The notes under the pieces were generated by a model that had not been told where the DNA came from, ran no database searches, and saw only the letters and a program-made list of their open reading frames with translations. Made by a program: the position numbers and the translations under genes. Below are positions 45,653 through 56,574 of a stretch of 64,000 nucleotides of DNA, in pieces. The DNA is taken from contig CM055092.1 of NCBI GenBank assembly GCA_029204225.1, positions 61,999,535 to 62,063,534 on the forward strand. The letters are read 5' to 3'. This DNA comes from Diphasiastrum complanatum (Eukaryota > Streptophyta > Lycopodiopsida > Lycopodiales > Lycopodiaceae). How positions within the stretch are numbered: the stretch's first letter is position 1; every line of letters starts with the position of its first letter.

Positions 45653-45983
45653 ATAAAAATGTTTCGAGTTCGATTTCTCAGCCTTTGTCAATTAGACTGT
45701 GCACTTTGTTGGTAGAACCGAGATATGTCTGTTGAGGTGTTCTACATCCTGTTATCAAGTATGGATTAAGAATTCGATGAGTTATGATTGACGAATCATG
45801 ATTTAGATTCTGATTATTGCGATAGTTTAAGGACATCTTCATTTTGTTTAAGACCATAAAGGTTACAACAGATACAGAAAGAATACTACTTGATTTGATT
45901 GATTGCAAAAAATAATGCTGACAGAAGCCTAGTCGTTTAAAACACTTATGAAACTATTTAAATGGAAAAAAAAAGGAACTTAC

Positions 45984-46398
45984 GATTATTGCCTGAAACA
46001 CAGCTTGCATAATCATCCCGCCAAGTGCATTGAAACTGAAGACCAAAATGTATTGGCCATTAGAGATGCTTTTTGCGCACTGAACCACTAATAAACAGAA
46101 TAGAAGATCAGTCACTCCTATGATAAGAACATATGCTGCATAGGCAATCCAGATACTGTTGGCATATGCCATGACCATGCACAAGGATCCAACTAAAACA
46201 GATCCAAGAAAGTATCCTAGACCTCCTGTTTGATCAGTAATACGTGAAAGTGGAACAGCAGTGAATGAGGAAAGGCATGCTACTGTTTGTGTAGCAGCCA
46301 TGACATGACCATTATACGTGGAAACGGAGTGAATCGCTTCAAACAGACTCGTGCCATATGCAGCCACCATAGGCATAGCAGCCATGTTGAATGCCCAC
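45984..46398 (-). CDS. SLC19-type folate/thiamine carrier, exon encoding TM segments 7-11
   Basis: This 415-bp exon completes a Trp codon from the previous exon and stays open to the donor ATC|GTAAGT. The acceptor is TTTCCAG|G. The peptide includes WAFNMAAMPMVAAYGTSLFE, YNGHVMAATQTVACLSSFTA, IWIAYAAYVLIIGV and VQCAKSISNGQYILVFSFNA, ending MQAVFQAII. This tracks the second half of SLC19 carriers (WWA...NY...LW, YNG.VEA..TLL..L.AF, IW.CYA.YV.F, FQIA..L....ALVFG.NTF....LQTI). SLC19 proteins are membrane carriers for reduced folates or thiamine. Four or five hydrophobic segments are visible. The remaining C-terminal exon or exons were not found. Confidence 0.85.
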
Positions 46399-47349
46399 CT
46401 GGAAATGTATGAAAAAAGATTCAAAGGCTAAGATCTACCTAAATTTTCAAAAATTGAAGGCAACTGACAAGAGTCAAATAAAAAGCAACAAATTTAATCA
46501 AATGTGCAGTTTCAAAAAAGGGGGAAAATGCCACAATATCAAATTTGATAGTACTTCTTAAGCCTTTCCACTTTAGAAATTCAGAGCAAATTTTTTTGAA
46601 GAAACTGAGCCAAGATAAGCAGTCTAGGGTGCATGAATATGGCAGGCAAACTAAAAATGCAGGTATTCCTAGATCTTTTGAAATCATCAATGTCAATGCC
46701 ACTAGAAGTCGATGGTTAATTAGTTATAAGTTTTGCGAGTATGTACGCACTGTTTATGACTAGTCTCTTGTTGTCAAAGAAATTCATCAATATGCAGTAA
46801 CATTTGGCGAAACATCATCTAGGCCTCCCAAATCAGAAGCTGATAAGAAGATAGCTCCTAAAATTTTGACCATCTAGTACCATCATCTTTGAAAACCCTA
46901 TGAACATTCATCAACAAAGCTTCCACTTGATAATTCATTATACTAGTTAAACAAGCTTGGCCTCTCCAGAAGAGGTAAAAAAGGGCTTCTCAATTTTCTT
47001 GGGAGCTCCGTCCAAATACAAACCAATTCTTATAGCCTGAATAAACCATAGGTGGCACGAGATTGAATACATGAAAACAAGAATCTATGTTGAGCAGCTT
47101 TCGAAACATCTATTGAAATACACAGGATAAGGGCAATGTTCCAATCCTTGAAGTTTTCAGAATAGAATTGCCTATTGTACATATATTTAAGCCTAAGATC
47201 GACCATCTGGAAGGTGGAAAATTTGAGCAAAACTACAAAAGCTCAAATATGAGACATTCCTAAGAATCACTTAAAAGTCCAGAGAGTCAAATCAAAACAT
47301 TAAAGATGAACTCATAAAGTGAAAAGCGTTTGCTAAGAGCAAACCTTAC
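46399..47349 (-). other. Intron of the SLC19-type gene
   Basis: Bounded by the donor CTG|GTAAGG at 47,349 and the acceptor TTTCCAG at 46,399. No recognised element inside. Confidence 0.75.
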
Positions 47350-47411
47350 CAGAACGATAAAACTTGTAAGCCCTTGCTTTTCCAAGCCTGCTTAATCACT
47401 CTCCAACTTTC
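47350..47411 (-). CDS. SLC19-type carrier, 62-bp exon
   Basis: The peptide is ESWRVIKQAWKSKGLQVLSF plus the first two bases of a Trp codon. With the next exon this gives LSFWWAF, the conserved L..W..WWA start of transmembrane segment 7 in SLC19 carriers. The acceptor is TTATTCTAG|G and the donor TCTG|GTAAGG. The reading phase fits both neighbours exactly. Confidence 0.82.
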
Positions 47412-47799
47412 CTAGAATAAACATGTAATATTAGATAACTACTCCCGCAAGGAAATCATGCACGGATGGAGTTGTAGGAAACATAATAATTAGCCAAAGG
47501 AAAACATACATGTATGCCTGCATGGTTGCTTGCACATTATTAGCATTCTACCTATCACGTACATGGAAAAGGCATACCATGTTCATATTCATAGATGAGA
47601 TTGGTAATAAAAACATTGACAGATATTGAATTTTTATCAAGTTTCAACTTCTATTTTTGAAAATCTATCTTCATTGTTGACTACTTTATTTGCTTCGAAG
47701 CCATAATACAAATGTGTGCCCAGTTACAAGCAAATAGAAAAGAGAAAACCCACATAGTATTTACTTGTACACATTCTTTCAAGTGTTTTCCCTTTTCTT

Positions 47800-48760
47800 G
47801 CTATTTTTGGACTTTCAAATAATAATTCCAAGTTCCAACTATGTTAATTTCTTCAATCCAAAATCAGTCGGATAGTTGCATGCTTTTAACATGGCTCCAA
47901 CAAAATCCATTAATGTTCTGGTCTTTCATTCAACACCACCTTTTTGTTTTGAAATATACAATGACTAACTATCTATTGATTCCATCAACAAAATTGAAAT
48001 TCCTCCCTAATGAAAAAATCATCCTCTTTTAGATCTTAGATTTTTAATTCTTTTCCTACAACTTTGAGCCAAGGATTTGATTTTCCTAATATAAGATAAA
48101 CATCCAAGTTTAGCTTTCATTAAGTAAAATCCAAGTCTTTTGTGAGGACACTTCAATGAGATTTATTAAATGGTCTTCCCTAGAAACCTTATCTATGCAG
48201 GTCCAACCAAATTTATATGCACAATATTTAGTGATTCCCTATGTCTATATATACATTGTGTTTGACAAACCTTTGCTTATGCTACTTTCCAAGAGCACAT
48301 CTTTCACATATATTCAAATTTGGTTGTATATAAGGTAAATCAAGCACTCCTTTTCTCAACAAGTGCAAACTAGGAAATCTGAGATGACCATACCTTTGAT
48401 GCCACATCTCTCCCTTTTTTTATTACTTTAGAATGATTAGAATTTAGATTTATCTTTGATAGACATCTATTGTTATCCAACTCTACTCTCATTCTTGATC
48501 AACTATGGCTCCACATAAAGTATATTCTCAATAAAACTCTATTTAAACTTCAATGATCTGATTTCACAAGTAGGCATCCTAATTTATATGGTCCCCAAGT
48601 CTTTTACATGGTACTTACTATCATCTCCCTAACATACCTGGGGCTTAGTTTACAATCGCAAAGTAAGCACCGTAACTTTTGGTCTCATGTCATGCTACTT
48701 CTTCCTACATTTCTTTTCCCAATGTCCTTTTCTCCACCATAACAATATCCACTATGTATA
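47800..48760 (-). pseudogene. Decayed copia integrase region within the intron
   Basis: Minus-strand translation gives REMWHQRYGHLRFPSLHLL, then ICERCALGK and HKQRFVKH. This is the copia pre-integrase zinc finger (WH.R.GHL...L......C..C..GK.H...F). Many stops occur before and after. It is on the same strand as the host gene and is clearly dead. Confidence 0.7.
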
Positions 48761-49330
48761 CAGGTAAGTCAACAAGCACCACATTATTTATTAAACTTCA
48801 TGAACCAATGCCTATTCAATGTCATATACTTTGAGAATCCGTAACCTAGCCAACATCCTTGCCTATTCTAATCAAAGCTAAGATACATTTCTTAAACTAA
48901 TATTCTTCTTCTTCTTCTTCTTTGTTTTCTAGATTTTGTGCATAGTAACTTGCCTATGTTCTAGGAAGTTCAGTTTTTTTGTTGTCACATCATCCTACTT
49001 CTGCGTATATATCTCACATCTGAGTGCGACGGGCCAAGCATGGAGCAGCTCAAGATGAGGGAGCTCGTTGCAGAGTGAGACTCTATTGAGAGGGACTTGG
49101 ACCCCATCAAGAGATCATGGGACCAATATGTAACTATGATCTATCTGATATCTATCATGAATTTTGATTCATTCAAGTCCTAAATCCCAAGCTCTTTGGT
49201 CACTACTTACAAGTTACTACTTAGTGTGTTCATATTTCAAACCTTCAACTTGGCACTTGCTGATTTAGTAATTTCTAAATTGCTAAAGCCCAAGTGTCAA
49301 GTGCATGTTATTGTGTCAAATAGGAACTTA

Positions 49331-49400
49331 CTAGGTTTGGATGCACCACCATTTCGGAACTTACTTACTAGGTTTGGATGCACCACCATTTCGGATGGTT
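49331..49400. repeat. 38-bp tandem duplication
   Basis: CTAGGTTTGGATGCACCACC and the following ATTTCGGA occur twice, starting near 49,331 and 49,369. Confidence 0.9.
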
Positions 49401-49435
49401 GGTGAGATACAAGGAAGCACCACATACTAAATATA

Positions 49436-49985
49436 TTGGTGTCTTCTTTTATGGACAGTACGTTTTTGAGAGCCACTGATACCTCCAATGCAAGCACATC
49501 CGTCACAATAGAGTCTATGTTTGGCCACATCTTTTGGGCCATTGAGAGGGAGGCCAGCCAATGTTTGCATCTAGTATTATTGTGTAAGGGTATAATGCCA
49601 AGACTGGGATTTATTACAATAGACTTGCAACTTGCAAGTAGGCACTACTAGGTAAGTCAGTACCCTAGTTGCAACTAGAAGTTACAAGTTGTGTCCACTC
49701 TCAAGTTCCAAATTCCAAGTCCCAAGTTCTAGCAAAGTAGTTGCATTATGATTTATACATAGCATGCATTATTGCAATGTATAATGTGCATGTCAGTGTG
49801 CCATGACTCACGAGTCACTGCTAGTCATGCTAGGTACATCTCTTTGGAATGAGTCATGGGCTATTGTGACGGGGCTGCAATCAATTTGTAGTGTTTGGTT
49901 CCTTACGAATACAAAGGACTACTTCTTGGGCCTTTTACAGACAAGCTTGGTGAGCAGCTCCATACATGATTGTCATCAATGTTGA
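49436..49985 (+). pseudogene. Possible hAT-type transposase scrap
   Basis: The frame MVSSFMDSTFLRATDTSNAS followed by SMFGHIFWAIEREA loosely resembles the FLK..DAS.......L..LLD.VVEEVG stretch of plant hAT/DUF659 proteins. No catalytic or dimerisation motif was found. This is a weak resemblance only. Confidence 0.2.
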
Positions 49986-50411
49986 TAGTAATACATTATC
50001 ACTATGTAGTATGTTGAGTGGCTATTGCTAAAATAGTCTATGTATACTAACTGAATCCACAAGCTAGAGATAGGGACGAATAATGGTATACAACTCATAA
50101 AGTTCCCCAAGTACGCAAAACATAGTTGACAAACTCGAGGACCCAAATGATAGATTTTCTTGTGCATGATTCTTGGCCTGTACCTTGTGTGTAGTATAAT
50201 GATATCTAGGGGATTTTAGAGCAAAACAACACTTTCAAACGAAAATTGCTCAAAATTTATAGGGCTATAGTAAACCATCTTTTTTTTTGTCAAAGTACTA
50301 GCATGCTATCTCAACAAATGCTTCAAACATCTCTGATGGTAAAAGCATTACATCCTTCTACTTTTCTGATTCAAGTTTACAATTTGAAATGGCAACAACA
50401 TTCACACTAAC

Positions 50412-50552
50412 CTTGTAAGATTGGTATAGGTCAAACATCAATTGCCTCAAACTTCTTGAAAGTGGAAAACTGCTTTGGTTCAAAGGCTCCAAGATTTGTA
50501 AACTCGAAGGATCTTGTGGTAGAAAAAATGATAGTGTGCACGCCAAACTCAC
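50412..50552 (-). CDS. SLC19-type carrier, 141-bp exon (TM6 and central loop)
   Basis: Forty-seven codons, phase 0 at both ends. It opens VSLACTLSFFLPQDPSSL, which joins the previous exon's YITLIM to give the pattern NxISLAFVSVALTLSFFLP of SLC19 transmembrane segment 6. A loop follows, ending RQLMFDLYQSYK before transmembrane segment 7. The donor is AAG|GTTAGT. The acceptor is an AAAAAG behind a T-rich stretch. It is less usual than CAG or TAG but is the only one keeping frame and alignment. Confidence 0.78.
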
Positions 50553-50816
50553 CTTTTTCATAACAAATACGGAAAACAAAAACCCTTAGTGCTACTGAGA
50601 TAGAGTTAAAGAAACAATGTACAATCTGAAATATTTCATTGAAATAACATAGACACATATCAGTGCATGTAATTGGAAAATTTATTGAAGCTATACATGG
50701 ACCAAAAACTATGTCTTTACCTTAACTAAGAAGGTGAAACTAACGATTGAAGAGCTAGAATGCCTAAGGTAGTAATCAAAGGCTATTACACATGAAATGA
50801 AGTGGATGATTCTTAC

Positions 50817-50878
50817 CATTATAAGAGTGATATAAAAAAGGTTGACAAATTTGGCACCTTTAGAAACAAGCAATTGGC
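50817..50878 (-). CDS. SLC19-type carrier, 62-bp exon (TM5 end and TM6 start)
   Basis: It completes a Gly codon and encodes QLLVSKGAKFVNLFYITLIM. This matches the (S)VLGQLLVS...Y..LN.ISL stretch of SLC19 carriers. The acceptor is ATCTTTACAG|G and the donor AATG|GTAAGA. It is the most 5' exon recognised. Upstream exons for the first five membrane segments are not visible in the remaining 13 kb, which is occupied by transposons from 51,527 on. They may lie outside the window or be lost. Confidence 0.78.
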
Positions 50879-51526
50879 CTGTAAAGATACGAGAATGTCA
50901 TATTGATGGTACAATCTTTTTCTTAAAATATCCATGCTACCATGCTAGATAATGCTAGCTAATAATATTTTGCAAGACCAATTACAACTATCTTTATGAA
51001 ACATGCTAAAATATCTTTGCTTCAACTTTCAGCTTTTGTTTCTAGTTTTTATCATCCATTTTCATTAATGTCAATTAGATAAACTATAATAGGAAGTATT
51101 CTTTTGGGAATTATCTATACAAACTATTTATTTGTCCTAGAATATCTACTCATTGAGAAAAACAATCCAAGCAAAAATAAGTTTGAGTACAAAACTTAAG
51201 TTGTCTGCTTGCTTAGGATTTATAATTGCCTTCCAAGATGTCCACAATATTTTCAAGGCATTTGGGACTTTCATGTCAGAATATTTGTTACAAGAATTTA
51301 TTTATGATAGTTTGTACAACATCATTTATGTGGCCACTTAGGTTGCATTAGATTGAGTTTGACAACAATCTTCTTTACTTATGCTGTTTTGGAGCCCTTA
51401 GGGGAACCTTCCAAGAAACTCATATAAGGATTAATAGCGTTGAAACCTATAGATCATCCAATATAGAATCATAACTATAATAGATGACAATAAACACATC
51501 AATAGCATAACGGAAATCATTCATAT
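50879..51526. other. Upstream intron sequence, no exon recognised
   Basis: AT-rich stretch on the 5' side of the last recognised SLC19-type exon, ending at the LTR that starts at 51,527. Confidence 0.45.
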
Positions 51527-52320
51527 TGTAGGGGGGTTTGGAGTTGTTCTATTGCCTATCACGACTTATTCAAGTAGTGTACGCTCCCATGGGATAGTTA
51601 CCATCAATCTTAAGAGCAAGCATTCAAAGAAACCACATCAAGAGTCACACTATTTTCGGTCGTTTAACACTAATCCCATCTTCTTAATAGTAGCATCATT
51701 TTGACACTACTTGCAAGAGTAAATAACACTATGGAAGCATCAAAACATCATTAACACTACTCACAACCATAGATTAGCAAGGGAGGTAGCATGCATCTAC
51801 ACCAAGATCTCCACACATGATTTAACACTATTCCAAAAACACAAAGCAAGCAAAAAAGAACACAAGAACCAAAAGCACGAGAGATAAAGTGCATTTCGGC
51901 AGAATCTCCTCCTCTTGATTGAACATGGAAAATGAGTACAAGAGGTGCCTTTTTATGGTTGAGGTAGGCCCTTCACCTCTTAATCCTATTGGTTGCCTAT
52001 GTGGCACACTTCTTATAACTATTGGCTATCCTAGGAGGTGCCCATGTGAAATGCATGTGATTCCCATGTGACACTCCCACCTAGGACTAAGCTTATTAAT
52101 TTTGGCCTTTTCTACTTTATTTCTAACACAGTGGCCAAGTCCTTTATTCCAACTTGATACAACCAAAAATATTTACAACATGTGCTCCTCGGCGTGGGCT
52201 TACACACGTAGGAGGCCATCTACCCTCACCCTTATTCACAACTTTATTAGCCACTTTTTCATGGTCACCGAAAATTGAATAAAAATTGCCACGGCTGGCT
52301 TCCAATGCATAGGCCCAATA
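51527..52320 (-). repeat. 3' LTR of the third Tat-like element (about 794 bp)
   Basis: On the plus strand the stretch begins TGTAGGGGGGTTTGG and ends GGCCCAATA. GGATCCTCCACCCATATTGG follows and resembles the sequence beside the LTR of the 28.4-38.9 kb element. GGGCTTACACACGTAGGAGG near its end mirrors GGACTTACACACGCAGGGTG in that other LTR. The terminal TGTTGG has become TATTGG on the minus strand. Confidence 0.65.
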
Positions 52321-52324
52321 GGAT

Positions 52325-53536
52325 CCTCCACCCATATTGGTGACGTTCCCACGATACCATCGAAATTCAAAGTAGCGGCAATTTTTCCTCCTGGCGCTTT
52401 TTAATAAGGAAGGAGGTTACACACTCCATATAGGTCAACCTTGGTACATTCTGATCATGGGGATGTGGCAGGAAGACCGGGTGAGCGCCCTCCAACCACT
52501 TTGTTGTGGCCCAAGTAGTGAACTTCATGTCCCACTATCCGCCAAGCATTGCTACTCTATAGTATAATCGTGCCAAGGGACGTTGATCTAGCACCGCAAG
52601 TGAGGCAAAGCATTGGTTGGGATCAAAATTTATGAGTGGCAAGCAATTGTCCCATGTTGATTTAATGCCAGCCAGATACGCCAAATCCAATGCATAGTCT
52701 GAGGCCTTTTTAATGGAAGGATCCAAGCAATGCATGTTGTCCTTGCCAAATGTCTGTAGCGCCCTAATAAAGTCGATGTCCATTCCCCAACCATGTCGTG
52801 CTGGAATCCTTGGCCAGTCTAGGGAGTTCACTGTGACATCTGGTCCAAAGTCCACCCACTTTTTGCGTCGAGGCATGGGTGCATAGCAAAGGGTCTATGC
52901 GTAAGGACAAAGAGCTTGCTACATAGCTTGTAATGGCCTTAGGATTCTTTTCAAAGATTCGCTGCCTCCAAGCCGTTGAGCACCTAAGGCAGGTATAGAC
53001 TGAATTTCTTTTCCTTTTATCTCTGTTGCCATGAATTTTAGCGTCCAACCACCAGAAGATGATTCATGGGGATGGATAGCTAATAATTCTTGAATTTCCT
53101 CGGCCAGTGTCCTTGGCTTTGTGAAGGCCTGTGAAGCGGGTCCCGATGGAGTTGAGGCTATACTGGTGGACAGCCCCGCTTCTTCTTCACCTTGATCCTC
53201 CGTATTGGCCCCTTGATCCGTTGTGTCTGGTATGGCAGCCGCTAGTTGATCTTGTTTGCTAGTGACAGGTGGAGGCGGTGGCGGTGGAATTATCACTGTA
53301 GGGATGGGTTGCATTTTTGCCTAGTGCTGATAAGCTGGTAGTGCCACTTTGGCTTTTAAAAGTTCTGCAATTGCAAATCCCTTGTATCCATCAAACTGGG
53401 ATTGGAATCCTGCTAATGTAGTTTTATACTTGTTCACTTTTTGTTGCAGAAGTAAGGGTTGTGCAGTGTCAATGATCCAACATCTTGTAATGGGGCTGTA
53501 AGGAGTTCATCACATTCATCTGTCAAATCTGCCACT
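52325..53536 (-). pseudogene. Accessory ORF of the third Tat-like element, C-terminal part
   Basis: Minus-strand open pieces are 52,919-53,314 (a poly-Pro run, acidic linker, then PRTLAEEIQELLAIHPHESS) and 52,535-52,876 (RKKWVDFGPDVTVNSLDWPR, then ALDLAYLAGIKSTWDNCLPL). The sequence after the stop still reads as protein (WDMKFTTWATTKWLEGAHPV). Frameshifts and stops separate them. I know no matching domain. It lies between pol and 3' LTR, as the intact accessory ORF does at 29.2 kb, but shares no clear sequence with it. The upstream half continues at 56,575 beyond an inserted element. Confidence 0.55.
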
Positions 53537-53541
53537 GTTTT

Positions 53542-54006
53542 TGTTAGAGTCCAGTTACGACTCTATCATGATCTTGGCACGGCCGGTCACCAGAGGGCCT
53601 GAGGCCTAGTATTGGCAAGGGTCGGTGACCGACGAGCAAGCAGGGACCGGTGCGTCACAAGCAGTGATCCGGTGTGGCCGCCTGACAAGCTGTCAGAGAC
53701 ACGGTGTGTTTTGACCGTCGGGACCCTAGCCGTCAGTGACGAGATGCTAGGCGACAAGTAGTCAGGGTGATGACCAAGCGGGGCACAGGTCTTTGGCGGG
53801 GCATGGGGGTGGTACCCTATGAGTCACTCAATATTCACAGGTCACAGGGGTCATGCATGCCAAGTGGACTGATCACCCACAGGTGGATGCCATGTGCCAG
53901 TTGATGGGAATAGCAGGTAGGACTCAAAGAGGGGGTGCCTATGGGAGGTTCATTCTACACACCGGCCTTCTAGGATTCACGAACTTGGAGAGACTTGCTT
54001 GTGACA
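53542..54006 (+). repeat. 5' LTR of the gag-only element (465 bp)
   Basis: It starts TGTTAGAGTCC and ends CTTGTGACA. Relative to the 3' LTR it lacks about 65 bases near its start (after GTTAC). Confidence 0.88.
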
Positions 54007-54008
54007 AT

Positions 54009-54021
54009 TGGTATCAGAGCC
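54009..54021 (+). other. Primer binding site of the gag-only element
   Basis: TGGTATCAGAGCC lies two bases after the 5' LTR. Confidence 0.88.
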
Positions 54022-54797
54022 TCGTTCTAGAGAGAGAATCGCCCGTTCTAGAGAGAGAAAGTGGAGAAATCTTTGATTTTTGCATGTTTTTGAAAGATTA
54101 TGAGGGGGGAAATCGTGGAGACAGCCTTTATAGGTGTTCTTGGACCTCCATCGCTGCTGCTCCAGCCCAAGAGTTCGATTGAGTTGCTGTTTTTCAGATC
54201 AGAATTCTTCAAACGTCCTACAGGTCCATCACTGCCTAGGAAGGGGGAAAAATCAACGCTTCAATTGGACATAACTTCTCCTATAGGTGTCGGATTGCGG
54301 TGAGATTTTGGCAGGCTATTGTGGGTGCTGGATCACTGCTAGGGAGGTTGAAATTATGAGAAAAAATTTCAAAATCGCTGATTCCGCTCAAAAAAAACAG
54401 ACTTTGGAAGTTTTTTAGAGGTTTTGGAGTTGAAACATCATAACTTCTTTGTCGTATGTTCGTTTGACCTAATATTTGGCACGGAGAATCCTTGCAGGAG
54501 GGCGACCTCTACTACAATAGTACCTTCAGTCTGTTTGCAGACCTGAGCGTGCATAAGTTCGCATTGATTTGGTGCTGTTTTTTCACCTGTTTTTGCAAAA
54601 AGTCGACAAAACTTCAATTTTTTCTGGCAACCTCTTCATCGGTCATCCATACTATGTCTTTGGGAACCAGGGAGTGATCTATCTTTGCTGATTTATTTTA
54701 CTTTCTGTTTTCCCTTTTCACAAGAAAAATCTTTTTTTTTGTTTTTTTTGTGTACATTCAGAAAGAGACTTTGTTTTTTGTGTTTTTTTTGTTGATT

Positions 54798-55935
54798 ATG
54801 GAAGACGTCCATGTTGATATATTCTTACCCCTCCTGATGCCCTCCAATCACCACCACCCAGCCCTATGCTTAGCCCTGACCGTAACTCGCCTAAAGTGGC
54901 TGCTAGTTCACCTACTGGTGTTTCTTCTTCTGTGCAAGCTGGCATGGATAGTATGGAGAAGACCATCGCAGAGATGCAAGAGATGCTCTCCTCTGTAGTT
55001 GGTGGTTTTGTGCCTTTCTCACAACATGCTCTACCTTATCCAGTTTCCGTCTTCTGCTGTTCGTCCTGTGTTACCTCCACCCTACCCAGAAGACAAAGAT
55101 ATTAAGCCTACTCATTTCGCAGGAAACACTTCCCAGAGAACTACTGATGTTGTAAACCAGTGGTTGCATAAGCGGGACGAATATTTTAATTTGAAGCGGG
55201 ACCCAACCGAGGAGGGTTGGCGAGTCCGCAAAGTTGCTTACCGTTTCACTGATTTTGCTGACAGGTGGTGGCGCAAGTTGTTGAAGTTTAATCAGGCTCC
55301 ATCCACCTAGATTGATTTCAAGCAGGCTTTTAGAGCTCAATTCATTCCTCCACATGAGCATGTGCGTGCGATGGATGCTTGGTTTTTGCATCGTAGTACA
55401 TATGGTGCAGGAATATGCTGATAAGTATCGTGAGACGCTTATCAAGATTCCAGAAGAGATTCCCGAGTGGATCCTAGTCCACAGATTCATTTTGGGCCTT
55501 TGCGAAGAGTTGAGGCCTTCAGTGCTTAATGAAGGGTGCAAGACCTTGGAGGAGGCCGTTGCAACAGCCCTTAACTTTGAAGGTAACGTGTGTAACAAGG
55601 CTGAATCTGGAGTGGCAAGTTGGCCCCAGAAAAAGGTTTCGCGAGAGTTTGGCCAAGCTAGTCAGAAGGACTTATCACAGAGGGATCCTATCCAAATGCA
55701 GCAGCGCAAAGAGAGATCTCATATGGCTCGTCAGGCTTACAACAAGTCTCCCCTCACTTCAGAGCAAAAGGACAAGGCCAAGAAAAATGGATTATGTTTT
55801 TTATGTCTTGGCAAGCATCTTGTCAAAGATTGTCCTCGCTGCATGGACACGACGCTCCATGTTTTACACCAGCATCAAAACACAGACAAGGATGAGGAGA
55901 TTTTGGAAGACTTATTAGTAAGCGACGTTGAGTAG
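54798..55935 (+). pseudogene. gag of the gag-only element
   Basis: Reading begins near MEDVHVDIFLP and shifts frame to SPDRNSPKVAASSPTGVSSS, then again to PPPYPEDKDIKPTHFAGNTS. The capsid-like core includes GWRVRKVAYRFTDFADRWWR, has a TAG at 55,308, and continues FKQAFRAQFIPPHEH. A further shift leads to QEYADKYRETLIKIPEEIPE. The C-terminal part is open to 55,935 and has a single knuckle, CFLCLGKHLVKDC, again with CX2CX3HX4C spacing. At least two frameshifts and one stop mean this copy makes no full gag. The gag ends 90 bases before the 3' LTR, leaving no room for pol. Confidence 0.82.
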
Positions 55936-56006
55936 GCAACCTATTATAGTTTTTCTTTCTTGTACATGTATATAAAGTTTGGACATGAGGGTATGTCTCA
56001 TGTCTT

Positions 56007-56020
56007 AAAAGGGGGAGAGA
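56007..56020 (+). other. Polypurine tract of the gag-only element
   Basis: AAAAGGGGGAGAGA lies just upstream of the 3' LTR start (TGTTGGGGGTCC at 56,026). Confidence 0.8.
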
Positions 56021-56025
56021 CCATC

Positions 56026-56569
56026 TGTTGGGGGTCCTCTTGTTACCTGTATGCAAATAAAGAGAATGGAGATTTAGTATTGTGGTTGTGTTATGTGAAT
56101 GTTGATTCCTCTATCATGATCTCGGCACGGCCGGTCACTAGAGGGCCTGAGGCCTAGTATTGGCAAGGGTTGGTGACCGACGAGGACATCTGTCCCAAGT
56201 AGGGACCGATGCGTCACAAGCAATGATCCGTTGTGGCCACTTGACAAGCTGTCAGAGATGCGGTGTGTTTTGACCGTTGGGACCCTAGCCATCAGTGACG
56301 AGATGCTAGCCGACAAGTAGTCGAGGTGACCAAGTGGGTCACAGGTCTTTGGCGGGGCACGGGGGTGGTACCCTATGAGTTACTCAGTATTCACAGGTCA
56401 CATGGGTCATGCATGCCAAGTGGACTGATCACCCACAGGTGGATGCTATGTGCCAGTTGACGGGAATAGCAGGTAGAAGGACTTAAAGAGGGGGTGCCTA
56501 TGGTTGGGAGATTTATTCTACACACTGGCCTTCTAGGATTCACGAGCTTGGAGAGACTGGCTTGTGACA
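56026..56569 (+). repeat. 3' LTR of the gag-only element (544 bp)
   Basis: TGTTGGGGG to CTTGTGACA, followed by the GTTTT duplication. Shared blocks with the 5' LTR include CGGCACGGCCGGTCAC and GGCCTGAGGCCTAG. Confidence 0.9.
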
Positions 56570-56574
56570 GTTTT

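Larger units (their letters stand above)
47412..50411 (-). other. 3.0-kb intron of the SLC19-type gene, filled with transposon remains
   Basis: It contains the copia remains at 47.8-48.8 kb, a TTC microsatellite at about 48,904, a small duplication at 49.33 kb, and a possible DNA-transposon scrap at 49.4-50 kb. Its boundaries are set by the donor AAG|GTTAGT and the acceptor TTCTAG. Confidence 0.7.
53542..56569 (+). mobile_element. Gag-only LTR retrotransposon (TR-GAG-like), 3.0 kb
   Basis: LTRs at 53,542-54,006 and 56,026-56,569 enclose primer site, gag and a purine tract, with no protease or polymerase. The target duplication GTTTT lies at 53,537-53,541 and 56,570-56,574. Removing the insert rejoins the minus-strand coiled-coil frame of the accessory ORF around it. 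The layout is that of TR-GAG elements, which keep gag and rely on another element for enzymes. Confidence 0.88.

Noticed and set aside
45678-45908. Possible further 3' exon of the SLC19-type gene
   Set aside because: The peptide (ILSVSVVTFMVLNKMKMSLN) does not match the SLC19 C-terminal pattern, and no acceptor in phase was seen.
49020-49130. Coding-like stretch MEQLKMRELVAE followed by IERDLDPIKRSWDQY
   Set aside because: It looks like helical protein but has a stop within and no homologue I can name. It lies in the intron among transposon remains.
50553-50658. Alternative SLC19-type exon reading IVHCFFNSISVALRVFVFRI
   Set aside because: It is in phase with the 62-bp exon, but it would shift the frame out of the strongly matching LSFFLP and FDLYQSYK stretch. 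The shorter exon aligns without gaps.
55071-55598. Minus-strand 175-codon frame
   Set aside because: It is antisense to the gag of the gag-only element, whose plus-strand reading shows clear capsid and knuckle motifs.
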